Source of the DNA: a virus
DNA length: 23,075 bases
Direction: 5' to 3' (one strand)
Virus record (IMG/VR): IMGVR_UViG_3300046007_012567
Coordinates: 1 to 23,075 of that record
In this document: piece after piece, positions 6,748-14,439 of the stretch
Position numbering within the stretch: the first letter of the stretch is position 1
Layout: each line of letters begins with the position of its first letter
Made by a program: the position numbers and the translations under genes
The notes under the pieces: generated by a model
The model's input: only the letters and a program-made list of their open reading frames with translations
Told to the model about the DNA's origin: nothing
Database searches by the model: none

Positions 6748-7377
6748 TTATTTGATTAAGCCTGCTATTCTTCGTAAGCGGCGAAGTTCATAGTTTTCCA
6801 TTAATGATTCTTCAGTATTGTCTTCTCTTTGAAGTCTCTCTTTTTCAACTTCTTCACCTTGCTCTACCCCTGCTCCGTAAATATTTTCTTCGCCTTTTTT
6901 ACCTAAACGTTTAGCAGCTTTAGCTCTAGCATAATCTGTATCGCCTTCTTTAACAACGTGTTGACGAGTAAAATATGTAATTGTATTGTCGATTTGGTTT
7001 TCGAGTTTTTCGTCACCCATTTCTTTAGCTTTATTTTTTAGATTTTCAAGAGTATTTAAATATTCTTGATCTGAGTCTGATAAAGCTGGCTTTTCAGTAG
7101 TTGAAGATTCAGTTTCTTCTGTATCTATTTCTATATCTTCTTCTTGTTCTTCTAGAGTGGGATCATATTCTGATGTAGTATCATTAATAGATAATTCTCC
7201 AATTAAAGTATCTAAATCATCCTCATCTATTTCTCCTGTTTCAGGATCAAAATTTAAGTACTTTTGCTCTTCTTCATATTCTTTTTCAAAAGTTTCAGGA
7301 TCACGATAAGTTCCAGGTGGAGTTAACTCTTGTATAATATTTTTACGAATTAATTCTTTGAGTTGGGATTTTTTCAT
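6748..7377 (-). CDS. Acidic phage protein with leader peptide and C-terminal RxxRIAGLIK peptide
   Basis: 209 aa. The leader MKKSQLKELIRKNIIQE (1-17) is amphipathic and ends in I-Q-E. Most of the protein to about residue 110 is strongly acidic (many Glu/Asp, DIEIDTEETES) and probably disordered. A helical middle part contains LENLKNKAKEMGDEKLENQI. The KAAKRLGKKGEENIYGAGVEQGEEVEK segment recurs in aquatic-phage proteins. The last residues, MENYELRRLRRIAGLIK, resemble the EFQRMQKLADI stretch at the start of the 14440-14694 product. No enzyme motif is present; the composition resembles a scaffold-core or internal head protein. A CATATTTATA motif lies 23 nt upstream of the ATG (7401-7410). No Shine-Dalgarno is present; AAATAAAATATA precedes the start. 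Confidence 0.78.
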   Translation of the reverse strand: MKKSQLKELIRKNIIQELTPPGTYRDPETFEKEYEEEQKYLNFDPETGEIDEDDLDTLIGELSINDTTSEYDPTLEEQEEDIEIDTEETESSTTEKPALSDSDQEYLNTLENLKNKAKEMGDEKLENQIDNTITYFTRQHVVKEGDTDYARAKAAKRLGKKGEENIYGAGVEQGEEVEKERLQREDNTEESLMENYELRRLRRIAGLIK

Positions 7378-7400
7378 TATATTTTATTTAGGATGTTGCT

Positions 7401-7410
7401 TATAAATATG
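7401..7410 (-). promoter_or_regulatory. Recurrent intergenic motif CATATTTATA (copy 1)
   Basis: The plus strand reads TATAAATATG here, that is CATATTTATA on the coding strand, 23 nt upstream of the ATG at 7377. The same 10-mer occurs in three other intergenic gaps of this window, always shortly upstream of a gene. A promoter element is a fair guess but the polarity is puzzling (see findings). Confidence 0.4.
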
Positions 7411-7426
7411 CAAAAGATTAAATAAA

Positions 7427-7981
7427 TTATCGTTTTAAAGACTCAAGATATTTAAGAGCTTCAATTTTATGTTCTATAAGTTTTGATTTTGCAGACCCAG
7501 TCCATTTTTCTACATCACCAGCTTCAGTTACATAGGTTTCGTTTGTATTTATTAATTCGTCAACCCATATTTCAAAATCTTTTATCATATTATCAACATT
7601 ATCATTTACGTGCTGTTTATCTTGTTCTTCCCATAATCCTTGGCGTTTTAATTCATCTTCATATTTTAATTGACAATCAAAACAATGATTAAATTGAATA
7701 TAAAATAATTTATCGTATTTATGTTTCATTAAGCTCTTACAGGAAGGACAAAATAAAGGAAGAATAATTTTTTCTTTTGCTTTATCTAATTTAGTAATAT
7801 TTTGTTTTACTCCGTTTTTAATGGTCCATTTGCGACCATCTTCTTCCCAAATATCACCTTCATTGTGAAACTCTTGTACTTTTGTATAACCGACACCTTG
7901 CGTGGTTTTATCTCCGTATTTTTTAGTTACAAGATTACGAAGACGTTGTACGTCACGCTCTTTGAATTGCTTCTTTAACAT
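7427..7981 (-). CDS. Zinc-ribbon-containing conserved phage protein
   Basis: 184 aa. The conserved core DIWEEDGRKWTIKNGVKQN (about 44-62) followed by ITKLDKAKE is a signature I know from many T4-like aquatic phages. It precedes a CPSCKSLMKHKYDKLFYI segment and a CFDC pair, four Cys in a C-x2-C...C-x2-C arrangement that should bind Zn2+. The rest is helical and acidic. The C-terminal peptide contains YVTEAGDVEKW. Function is unknown; a nucleic-acid- or protein-binding adaptor is plausible. The start at 7981 overlaps the upstream gene by 29 nt but keeps the conserved KERDVQRLRNLVTKKYGDK beginning intact, so I retain it. Confidence 0.8.
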   Translation of the reverse strand: MLKKQFKERDVQRLRNLVTKKYGDKTTQGVGYTKVQEFHNEGDIWEEDGRKWTIKNGVKQNITKLDKAKEKIILPLFCPSCKSLMKHKYDKLFYIQFNHCFDCQLKYEDELKRQGLWEEQDKQHVNDNVDNMIKDFEIWVDELINTNETYVTEAGDVEKWTGSAKSKLIEHKIEALKYLESLKR

Positions 7982-8474
7982 ATTTTCTTATTGTTTCTTG
8001 TATATCTTTTTTTATACTTATTGTATATTGATCTGGGGAAATTCCTGCGTTTTTCATTACTTCTTTTATAATATTTGTAATATTAGGGGATATATTACTT
8101 TTATATGGAAAATATATACTATTCCCTTCTATTTCATATTTAAGTAAAGAAGATTTGCTGGATATTTGTTTAATTAGATCGTCAATAGCTTGTTTTGTTT
8201 TGGTAGGGAATGGTTTTCCTCTTTGTTTTTCTAGGGCTCTACGTTTCATAGGTACAGAAGGGCCAAAATAGTCTTCAACAGCTTTATTAATTTCTGCTTT
8301 ATTTCTTAGATTAGAAACATACATTCCATAGTTTTCTATTTTGCTAAAAGCGGAGGATAAATCTTCTATCCCTATTCCACCTTTAGGGGTTAATAGTATA
8401 CCTACTGGGTTTGATTGGATTCTCTTTTGAGATCCTAGACCATCATCTTCGTTTTCTCTTAATTTATAAGCCAT
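7953..8474 (-). CDS. Conserved hypothetical phage protein
   Basis: 173 aa if begun at the internal ATG at 8474 (MAYKLRENEDDG). The longer open frame reaching 8531 adds a hydrophobic stretch lying wholly inside the end of the 949-aa gene, so I consider the shorter start more likely; it overlaps that gene's stop by 11 nt. The sequence contains GILLTPKGGIGIEDLSSAFSK, a central helical part (RALEKQRGKPFPTKTKQAID) and a C-terminal IRKYVKEAIQRA helix with Val-Lys-Glu-Ala. I do not recognise the family. No membrane segment, Cys cluster or enzyme motif is seen. Its C-terminus overlaps the zinc-ribbon gene start by 29 nt, so coupled expression is likely. Confidence 0.72.
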   Translation of the reverse strand: MAYKLRENEDDGLGSQKRIQSNPVGILLTPKGGIGIEDLSSAFSKIENYGMYVSNLRNKAEINKAVEDYFGPSVPMKRRALEKQRGKPFPTKTKQAIDDLIKQISSKSSLLKYEIEGNSIYFPYKSNISPNITNIIKEVMKNAGISPDQYTISIKKDIQETIRKYVKEAIQRA

Positions 8475-11313
8475 ATTTTTTAAGTTGTTTAAGTGTATCG
8501 TTTGTTGAAGTATGTAATATACCAATACCACCTCTATTATTCCATTGTTCTATATTTGATTCTTTATCGTCTATTAAAATGGCCTTTGGGGTCGCATATT
8601 TTTGTTTTTCGTCGGCTGGGACTAGAAATATTTCTTTTACATTAGTAAGATTATTATCTATCCATTCTAATTTTCCTTCCTTAGAAGAAGGGTCTGAAGA
8701 AGGTGCTGAGAGTATATTAGGGTTGTATTTTTTAATATGGTTCCATAACTTTTCGCCATCGGACATCCAAGGAATATTAGACCAAAACTTAGATCCTTCA
8801 CTATTAATTAATTTCCAAAATGCTTTTTTTCCGAATTTTTTTTCATATTCTTCTGGGGGTGTGTTATTTGATATGTTTTGGAAGCTTTTATCAAAATCAC
8901 ATAATACCCCATCCATATCACAATATATTTCATATCCCTCGGTTCCCTTATCCCCCCCGGTTCCCTTATCCCCTTTCTCTTCTCTCATTTTCCCACTATT
9001 TTCTTTAACCCCGTAACTAGAACATACGGACATATTTTCAGATTGCCAAGTTTTTTTTGAAAGAGAATCTGTCCAATTTCGAAACATTATATTTCCTCTT
9101 TCGTATGCCTCTCTTTCGATTTCATCCAAATGAGAATCTTCGGTTGTATTTTGGGTTCTAATATTCCCTAATGTACCCTTCATATTTTGTTCGTGATGCA
9201 CCATTTCATGACAAAACGAACGTAAAATATCTTTAGGGTGACGATTTAAAGTATATAATACAATAGTTTTAGATTGTGGATTATAATATGCTGTTGTCCC
9301 TAAAATATCTTGGGCATTAGTTATATCATCTTCTACAAATTGAATTTTAGGTAATGGTCGGATTTCCATACCTTGATTTATCATAAATTTAGATATTTCA
9401 AGAAGGAGTGGTTTATACCCTGAGCCGTATGGAGAAGATTTACCTGAATGATTTGGTGCTACATTTTCTTTTTGTGTGCGTAGGCGTTCTGTTTTTTCTT
9501 TAGATGCTTCTTTTCTCTGTTCAGCATATTCTAAAGCATTTTTTAAACGCGATTTAACCTCAGGATCTTTAGCTCTTTCATATGCTGCTCTAACACGTTG
9601 GTGTATTAGATTGATTATTTGGGATTGGCGAGCGTGTGATTTAGATTTAAAAGATTCTTTAGATAAAGTATCTATAATATCCTGTTTAGTAGAAAATTTA
9701 ATACGAACTGTATCTTTTGGGTTTTCATCTGTGTATAATCTACGGCCTGAGCCTTTTGGCTTTTTACCTGTACCTGTTTTAGGATCAGCTTCATTTATAC
9801 CACCAGGGGTATTTAATTTCTCGCCGGTTTCAGTATTTGTATCGTACCCGCAAGTTCCCTCTTCTAATCTTAAAGCATTTCTATACTCCTCAGGAGTTAT
9901 ACCATCAGGTATATATTTTTGTATATCTTCTCCTTTTTTTAAGGCAGTTCTTAAACCAGTAGCGCTTAAATTTCCTGCTGCTCCACTATAATTTTTAACA
10001 ACAACGTTTTGAGGTATTTGTCCAAATCTATTAAGATCTTCTTCTTTTCCAAATACTGCTATATATTGTTGTTGGGGATTATTTATAAATAGTTCATATG
10101 CTGCTGCTACTGGGCTTGGAGATGGGACGGGAAGCAATGGGTCATTTGCCGCTACTACTTTTACATTTGGGGGTAAATTAAGCTTTTTAAAAAGTTCTAA
10201 GCTTTGTTCTAAAGTTATAGGCATTTCTACTCCTAATCTAGCTTCAAGTTCTTCTTTCTTTTTTCTAGAAGCAGCTGTGCCTCCTGGTTCTGTTTTAGGC
10301 GATACTATTACAATCACTTCATCAGCATCAGCTGCGGCCGCCCTAATTCTTGCTATATGATCTTTATGTGGAGGTTTAAATTTACCGGGAAATACTGCTA
10401 TAGTTTTTTTATTTTCATCTTCTAAAAGAAAAGGTCTTATTAATTCTAAAACTAAAGGGTCATATTTTTCTTCTAATGAGCTAACTATATCTAATGCTTG
10501 TTGTTTCTTATCACCTTTTTCAGTCCCTGCTTCAGCATCTCCTACTCGTATGTTTTTAGCAAACATTCCTTTAAGACGATCTATTGATCTTCTATTTTTA
10601 AATTTTTTAATTTTTGATATAATACTATCAAATTTGTCTTTTTCAATATCAATATCTAAATATGAAAGTAAAGTTTTAACATCTTTAAAATTATTAGATT
10701 TCCATATTTCTCTACCCCCACTTTTTCCTATAGGAACAATTTTTAAAGATAGTTCTGAGGGATTTAAATTAAAATCGTACTCTTCTCCTTCGCCGGGTTT
10801 ATCTGTATCTGGTATATTAAGATCTTTAAATAGCTTTTCTATTTGAGTTTCATCCAGTTCAGTAAGTATTGCTTTAGCTAAACCTATTGCCAATACTTGT
10901 TCTTGAGCTGGCAAATCTAGCATTTTATATGTAAATTTGCCTTCTTCTTTAGATACTGTTACTATATTATCTATTTGAACATATTCTCCTTCTTTACCTT
11001 GTATTGGATATAAAGTAGAAACAATATTTCCGTGAATAAAATATTTTTTACCTTTTTTAGGAATAATAGGAATTTGGTTAATTTGATCTAAAAATTCTCC
11101 TAATCTCTTTTTTAGCTCAGATTTATCTCCTTCTGGGAAGGAAACAACAATATCTATATCTCCAAAAATATTTTTTTCTGGCCTAGAGCGAATACCTGTG
11201 ATGTTATATGATTTATCTAATCCTAAAGGTTTTAAAACATTATCCCTATAGTCACGAATTGTGGCCTTTAAATTTTCTTTACTTATACGTGATCCACCTG
11301 CTGCTCCACTCAT
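8464..11313 (-). CDS. 949-aa fusion: nucleotidyltransferase + HIGH nucleotidylyltransferase + HExxH metallopeptidase + HAD phosphatase
   Basis: Four enzyme-like regions occur in order. (1) Residues about 15-150: a Pol-beta-type nucleotidyltransferase core with ITGIRSRP followed by GDIDIVV (Asp-x-Asp, D52/D54). (2) About 302-480: a cytidylyltransferase/NMNAT-like fold with FPGKFKPPHKDH (HxxH at 316-319) and SATGLR (450-455), standing in for the ISxTxxR motif. (3) About 635-750: a zinc peptidase with HEMVH (702-706) and a downstream glutamate in HLDEIEREAYERG. (4) About 794-949: a HAD phosphatase with DMDGVLCDF (nucleophile D799, acid D801), LSAPS, K910 and LIDD (915-916). Linkers are helical or low in complexity; Leu/Ile-x-Glu sites lie near boundaries (LLE 296-298, INEA 506-509, LLE 637-639). 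Each domain keeps its key residues, so all may be active. Nucleotide, NAD or RNA-end metabolism is possible; the substrate is unknown. It starts 3 nt after the other nucleotidyltransferase gene. Confidence 0.8.
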   Translation of the reverse strand: MSGAAGGSRISKENLKATIRDYRDNVLKPLGLDKSYNITGIRSRPEKNIFGDIDIVVSFPEGDKSELKKRLGEFLDQINQIPIIPKKGKKYFIHGNIVSTLYPIQGKEGEYVQIDNIVTVSKEEGKFTYKMLDLPAQEQVLAIGLAKAILTELDETQIEKLFKDLNIPDTDKPGEGEEYDFNLNPSELSLKIVPIGKSGGREIWKSNNFKDVKTLLSYLDIDIEKDKFDSIISKIKKFKNRRSIDRLKGMFAKNIRVGDAEAGTEKGDKKQQALDIVSSLEEKYDPLVLELIRPFLLEDENKKTIAVFPGKFKPPHKDHIARIRAAAADADEVIVIVSPKTEPGGTAASRKKKEELEARLGVEMPITLEQSLELFKKLNLPPNVKVVAANDPLLPVPSPSPVAAAYELFINNPQQQYIAVFGKEEDLNRFGQIPQNVVVKNYSGAAGNLSATGLRTALKKGEDIQKYIPDGITPEEYRNALRLEEGTCGYDTNTETGEKLNTPGGINEADPKTGTGKKPKGSGRRLYTDENPKDTVRIKFSTKQDIIDTLSKESFKSKSHARQSQIINLIHQRVRAAYERAKDPEVKSRLKNALEYAEQRKEASKEKTERLRTQKENVAPNHSGKSSPYGSGYKPLLLEISKFMINQGMEIRPLPKIQFVEDDITNAQDILGTTAYYNPQSKTIVLYTLNRHPKDILRSFCHEMVHHEQNMKGTLGNIRTQNTTEDSHLDEIEREAYERGNIMFRNWTDSLSKKTWQSENMSVCSSYGVKENSGKMREEKGDKGTGGDKGTEGYEIYCDMDGVLCDFDKSFQNISNNTPPEEYEKKFGKKAFWKLINSEGSKFWSNIPWMSDGEKLWNHIKKYNPNILSAPSSDPSSKEGKLEWIDNNLTNVKEIFLVPADEKQKYATPKAILIDDKESNIEQWNNRGGIGILHTSTNDTLKQLKKYGL
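8940..8973 (-). repeat. 18-nt tandem duplication with G-tracts in protease-HAD linker
   Basis: On the coding strand GGGGATAAGGGAACCG occurs twice with an 18-nt period, encoding the in-frame linker GDKGTG/GDKGTE between the metallopeptidase and HAD domains. Four G-tracts (8973-8970, 8965-8963, 8958-8952, 8947-8945) with 4-nt loops fit the canonical G-quadruplex pattern, striking in such AT-rich DNA. Confidence 0.8.
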
Positions 11314-11316
11314 ATC

Positions 11317-12231
11317 TTAAATATTTTCGGGTACATAAGCACCAGCACGTCTTAAAGCTTCTTTAAACATATTTAATGTTTTTTCTTTATCATCCGGTTT
11401 AAGATTATTATTAATATAATCTATTAACTTACTATAATTATTAATTATATCTAAAGTTAATGGTTGTTTGGGTTTATATTCTTGATTAAATACTTCCATA
11501 GCTTCTTTAGGTTTATTAGCTATAGTTTCTCCTGTTTCTTTACGTACAAATCCTCTTCCACTTTTAAATGTATAACCAAGAGTAGCAAACATAGCTAACA
11601 TTAATTGCCCTCTATGTAATCCTTTAATATTTGGATCATCTTTAGGTAATTCCGAATTAAATCTAAATTTTAGCCAATCCATATCCCCTACATCTAAATC
11701 AAGTTGAGCTCGAATATCTAATTTTTTTCCTGAGGGGTCATATTGTGGATACGATAAATGAATTGAGCCTGCTCCAGAGGCTTTATCACTGGCATACATT
11801 TCTCCTCCACTATTATTAATTTTATTAACAATTAATTGGATTATTGATTTTAATTGAATTTGCTCATCGGTAGCAGTGCGGGCTGCTTTTTTATTTTTTT
11901 CATATAATGGTGTATACTCTGTTTCACTAATCCCCCATCCTTCAAGATCTATCTTTCCATCTTTAAAAAATGCTTCTTCAGAATAAGCTAAATCTACATC
12001 ACCTGATTGGGATTTATTACCTGTTGAACCGAGCCAATTACTTTTATCATTCAAAGCAGCAAAAGTACTTCTTTTACCAGGGAAAAGTTTCCCTAAATCT
12101 TCAGTAAATCTCTTAATAGTGGAAGCAATATTATTTAATAATACATCTTCAGTATCATATTCTGTGTTTTTGAATACATTTCCTCCCTCATTAATATAGA
12201 TTTCTTTTAATATTTTAATTAATGATATCAT
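11317..12231 (-). CDS. Nucleotidyltransferase-superfamily phage protein with leader peptide
   Basis: 304 aa. The leader MISLIKILKEIYINEGG contains both L-K-E and I-N-E-G, two possible prohead-protease sites. The Pol-beta-type signature is clear: LGSTGNKSQSGDVDLAY gives G-S followed by D-x-D, and a third acidic residue may lie in KLDIRAQLDLDVGD. GSIHLSYPQYDPSG and RGQLMLAMFATLGYTF belong to a phage family I have seen annotated as nucleotidyltransferase. The C-terminal about 60 residues are helical. It should transfer NMP to an unknown acceptor (RNA, protein or small molecule). It sits 3 nt before the 949-aa fusion, whose first domain is of the same superfamily, so the two may act together. A CATATTTATA motif lies 9 nt upstream of the ATG. 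Confidence 0.78.
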   Translation of the reverse strand: MISLIKILKEIYINEGGNVFKNTEYDTEDVLLNNIASTIKRFTEDLGKLFPGKRSTFAALNDKSNWLGSTGNKSQSGDVDLAYSEEAFFKDGKIDLEGWGISETEYTPLYEKNKKAARTATDEQIQLKSIIQLIVNKINNSGGEMYASDKASGAGSIHLSYPQYDPSGKKLDIRAQLDLDVGDMDWLKFRFNSELPKDDPNIKGLHRGQLMLAMFATLGYTFKSGRGFVRKETGETIANKPKEAMEVFNQEYKPKQPLTLDIINNYSKLIDYINNNLKPDDKEKTLNMFKEALRRAGAYVPENI

Positions 12232-12240
12232 GATTTCTAT

Positions 12241-12250
12241 TATAAATATG
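12241..12250 (-). promoter_or_regulatory. Recurrent intergenic motif CATATTTATA (copy 2)
   Basis: Identical 10-mer 9 nt upstream of the nucleotidyltransferase start at 12231, within a 48-nt gap. A looser relative (ATATTTATGATC on the coding strand) lies some 15 nt further upstream in the same gap. Confidence 0.42.
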
Positions 12251-12279
12251 CCAATTATGTGGAATTGATCATAAATATA

Positions 12280-13074
12280 TTAAATATCCCGATTAATTTG
12301 AATTTCTAATGGAAAATGCTCAGAAGTTGGTTTTACATCAGGGTGTTCTAATTTATATAATTCATGTATATATTCGAATAATTTTAGGTTATCTTCTATA
12401 GCTCTTTCTGGTTCATATATTTCCCAACCTTTGCCTTGAATTTTTTCACCTTTTTTATCTTCACCACGTTTTGAAGATTTCAACCAAAGAATACCTATTT
12501 TATCTATTTTTTCTTCATATAATTCATTCCATGCCTGAGCATAAGCTGATAATTGTAGATCATAGCTAACATATAGTGAGTTAGATGTTTTAATGTCTAA
12601 TAGCCATTTTACACCATTTATTTCTATCACTAAATCACATGTTCCAGCATATATGTACTTATCTGAGAATAAATGGATTTCACTTTCAATTAGTGTTGGT
12701 TTATGAGTAGACCAAAAATCATGGAATTTTAATATCATTTTCCAAATTTCTAAGGAATATTTAGAATACCCATTATCATCCATCCATGAAATTTTTTCTC
12801 CCAGTAAATAACGTTCAATAGCATCATGAACTTGGGTACCTTCATCTGCAGCTTTTCGAGCAATAATATCAGCATTATGGCCTACATCTTTAAGCCATGT
12901 TTCGAAAAATTTATTTTTTGGAAAATATTGCAGTATACTAGTTACTGAAGGGTAATACTTGTCATCTCTAACATAGTATCTTGTATCTAATATGTTTACA
13001 CGCTTTAGATTTTGATCTATTGCTACAACACGTTTAATACTTTTTTTATATACATTTACATTTTTTTCGATCAT
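12280..13074 (-). CDS. RecB/Cas4-like PD-(D/E)XK nuclease
   Basis: 264 aa. The motifs of the RecB-nuclease/Cas4 family occur in order: SVTSILQ (43-49); GTQVHDAIERYL (79-90, His83); an acidic pair in LIESEIHLF (E130/E132); YAGTCDLVIE (142-151, Asp147); LLDIKTS (158-164, D160 and K162); and QLSAYAQAW (174-182, the QxxxY motif). It should be a metal-dependent DNA exonuclease or endonuclease in phage replication or recombination. No Cys residues suitable for the Cas4 iron-sulfur cluster are visible, so it is closer to lambda-exonuclease/RecB-type phage nucleases. It overlaps the primase gene by 4 nt, indicating co-expression of replication functions. No leader peptide is present, in contrast to the accessory genes around it. 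Confidence 0.88.
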   Translation of the reverse strand: MIEKNVNVYKKSIKRVVAIDQNLKRVNILDTRYYVRDDKYYPSVTSILQYFPKNKFFETWLKDVGHNADIIARKAADEGTQVHDAIERYLLGEKISWMDDNGYSKYSLEIWKMILKFHDFWSTHKPTLIESEIHLFSDKYIYAGTCDLVIEINGVKWLLDIKTSNSLYVSYDLQLSAYAQAWNELYEEKIDKIGILWLKSSKRGEDKKGEKIQGKGWEIYEPERAIEDNLKLFEYIHELYKLEHPDVKPTSEHFPLEIQINRDI

Positions 13075-14009
13075 AATAATTGAAGTTTTTTCTCTAAAAG
13101 ATTAGAGAAGGTTAAAGGGTAAGTTTCTTGTACAAGATATGTAAACTTTTCAAATCCCATATCCGCAGGGTCTTTATCTTGCAAATCTACAAGATATACT
13201 TCTTTTCCCTCTTTCATAAGGTTTTCACAAAAATTTAATGCTTGTTTTTGTGCATCTTTATCTAACGCTATATATATTTTACCTACTGCTGATGTAACAA
13301 GTTTTTTCATTAGACTGGGTTGTATTGTTTTGCCTAGTAAAGGCACAACATTACGTTTAATAGTTAAGGCATCAAATGGTCCTTCACATAATATAACGGG
13401 CACATTCCAGTTTATAAATATTTCAAATGGTATTATATTGCGAGATGTAGATGGGTTTTTATATTTTACAGGATTAGATTTATCAAATGTTCTAGCAGTA
13501 AAATAATTTAAACTTCCATTTTCATCATATGAAGGAATAACAATATGATTAGCATACCTTCCTTTTTCGCAATATCCCATATTATATTTGATGATATCAT
13601 CTCGTGTAATACCTCTAGCTTTAAGATATGCCAAAGCATGTCTTCCTATGATATCATGAGGTGTAACTTCAAGCAATGGTTTAAATTCTTTAGGTAATTC
13701 TATTTTTTCCTCTTGTTTAGGGGTATCTATGGCAAAATATGTTTTAACTATAGATTTAAGTTCTACAAGCTTCTCAGAAGGAACATCAATGAGTTTAAAC
13801 ATTTGATGTAACTTTTTACCTTTTTTGTTACAAACCCAACAATGCCAGCTTTCATAACTTTTAGATTCTTCATCAAAGTTTATTTCAAGTTTTGGTTTAG
13901 TATGTTTACAAAATGGACAAGTATAAGCAGCATTGCCCCTAGCAGTAAGCTTACCAGTACCAAGTACAGAATTTACTAAAGCAACTAGAGTTTGATTTAC
14001 CATAACCAT
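13071..14009 (-). CDS. DNA primase, T4 gp61-like (zinc ribbon + TOPRIM)
   Basis: 312 aa. The N-terminal zinc ribbon has CPFC (31-34) and HCWVC (56-60), as in CHC2-type phage primases. A primase core follows (AYLKARGITRDDIIKYNMGY, YANHIVIPSYD, YFTARTFD). The TOPRIM domain has VILCEGPFDALT (E209, D213) and IYIALDKDAQKQ (D250, D252), then DKDPADM. This is the layout of gp61-like primases of T4-related phages, which make RNA primers for the lagging strand with a gp41-type helicase; no helicase gene is in this window. Two in-frame ATGs (14009 and 14003) are possible starts; both lie only 5-15 nt after a terminator T-run, with no Shine-Dalgarno. The stop overlaps the nuclease start by 4 nt. Confidence 0.9.
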   Translation of the reverse strand: MVMVNQTLVALVNSVLGTGKLTARGNAAYTCPFCKHTKPKLEINFDEESKSYESWHCWVCNKKGKKLHQMFKLIDVPSEKLVELKSIVKTYFAIDTPKQEEKIELPKEFKPLLEVTPHDIIGRHALAYLKARGITRDDIIKYNMGYCEKGRYANHIVIPSYDENGSLNYFTARTFDKSNPVKYKNPSTSRNIIPFEIFINWNVPVILCEGPFDALTIKRNVVPLLGKTIQPSLMKKLVTSAVGKIYIALDKDAQKQALNFCENLMKEGKEVYLVDLQDKDPADMGFEKFTYLVQETYPLTFSNLLEKKLQLL

Positions 14010-14013
14010 AATG

Positions 14014-14043
14014 TAAAAAAGAAAGCTTGGGGAACCAAGCTTT
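14014..14043 (-). terminator. Intrinsic (rho-independent) terminator
   Basis: On the minus strand a perfect 9-bp stem (AAAGCTTGG / CCAAGCTTT, 14043-14035 with 14030-14022) closes a 4-nt loop and is followed by C then six T (14020-14015). This is a textbook intrinsic terminator for transcripts coming from the structural and small-protein genes. It ends only about 5 nt before the primase ATG at 14009, so the primase must rely on read-through, a processed end or a start very close by. Confidence 0.8.
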
Positions 14044-14070
14044 ACTTTAAAAAGGTATATTTACTTTAAA
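14041..14070. repeat. 11-nt direct repeat upstream of primase
   Basis: TTTACTTTAAA occurs at 14041-14051 and again at 14060-14070 (TTTAAAGTAAA on the coding strand). The first copy overlaps the base of the terminator stem. The repeats may be binding sites for a regulator of the primase operon, or chance in AT-rich DNA; nothing else supports a function. Confidence 0.4.
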
Positions 14071-14072
14071 TA

Positions 14073-14429
14073 TTATTTAAGTCTTTCGATTTTTTCTCTA
14101 GCTGCTTTTTTCTTATCGTCAATGCCTTTTTTAGCTTCTCTAAACTCATTCATAGCATCTTCCATTTCTTTAAGTTGCATTTCATATTCTTTCAAAACTT
14201 CAGTAGCATGGCGATTAGCTTCGGATTTATTTTTATATACTCCTTTTGTTTCGTCCATTTTGATCTCATCAAATACAGTAGCTTCATATACCATGTCTTC
14301 TTTGGTCATTTTTCCTTTAGGTTTTTTAACTACAAAGAATTTGCCTACTTCATCTACAGGAGTATATTCTTCTTGTTGTATTGCTTCTAATTCTTCTTTA
14401 ATTAGCTGGCGTAATTGGTTTAGTTTCAT
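14073..14429 (-). CDS. Small phage protein with capsid-targeting-like leader and coiled coil
   Basis: 118 aa. The leader MKLNQLRQLIKE is a clean example of the local consensus, ending in I-K-E. Residues 25-75 form a small beta-alpha domain (KFFVVKKPKG, EATVFDEIKMDETKGVYKNKSEANRHATEVL) of the same style as the N-terminal part of the 5542-6021 product. The rest (about 76-118) is a charged coiled coil (MQLKEMEDAMNEFREAKKG, REKIERLK). No catalytic motif is seen. The gene is the last before the terminator at 14014-14043 and lies 10 nt downstream of the other small helical gene. A role as an internal head or core protein is an inference from leader, size and composition. Confidence 0.78.
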   Translation of the reverse strand: MKLNQLRQLIKEELEAIQQEEYTPVDEVGKFFVVKKPKGKMTKEDMVYEATVFDEIKMDETKGVYKNKSEANRHATEVLKEYEMQLKEMEDAMNEFREAKKGIDDKKKAAREKIERLK

Positions 14430-14439
14430 ATTTTTTTAT

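Noticed and set aside
7953-8531. Longer start (8531) for the gene ending at 7953
   Set aside because: The 19 extra residues lie wholly inside the end of the 949-aa gene; the ATG at 8474 leaves an 11-nt overlap typical of this genome.
9476-9991. 171-codon plus-strand ORF opposite the 949-aa gene
   Set aside because: Antisense to a gene with clear enzyme motifs and against the single transcription direction of the window.
10083-10090. TATAAATA on the plus strand inside the 949-aa gene (another at 13412-13419 inside the primase)
   Set aside because: Both lie inside coding sequence and lack the TG that completes the intergenic 10-mer; expected by chance at this base composition.
12251-12268. 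Hairpin CAATT-6-AATTG in the 12232-12279 gap as a terminator
   Set aside because: Only 5 bp, AT-rich, and no T-run follows it on the coding strand.
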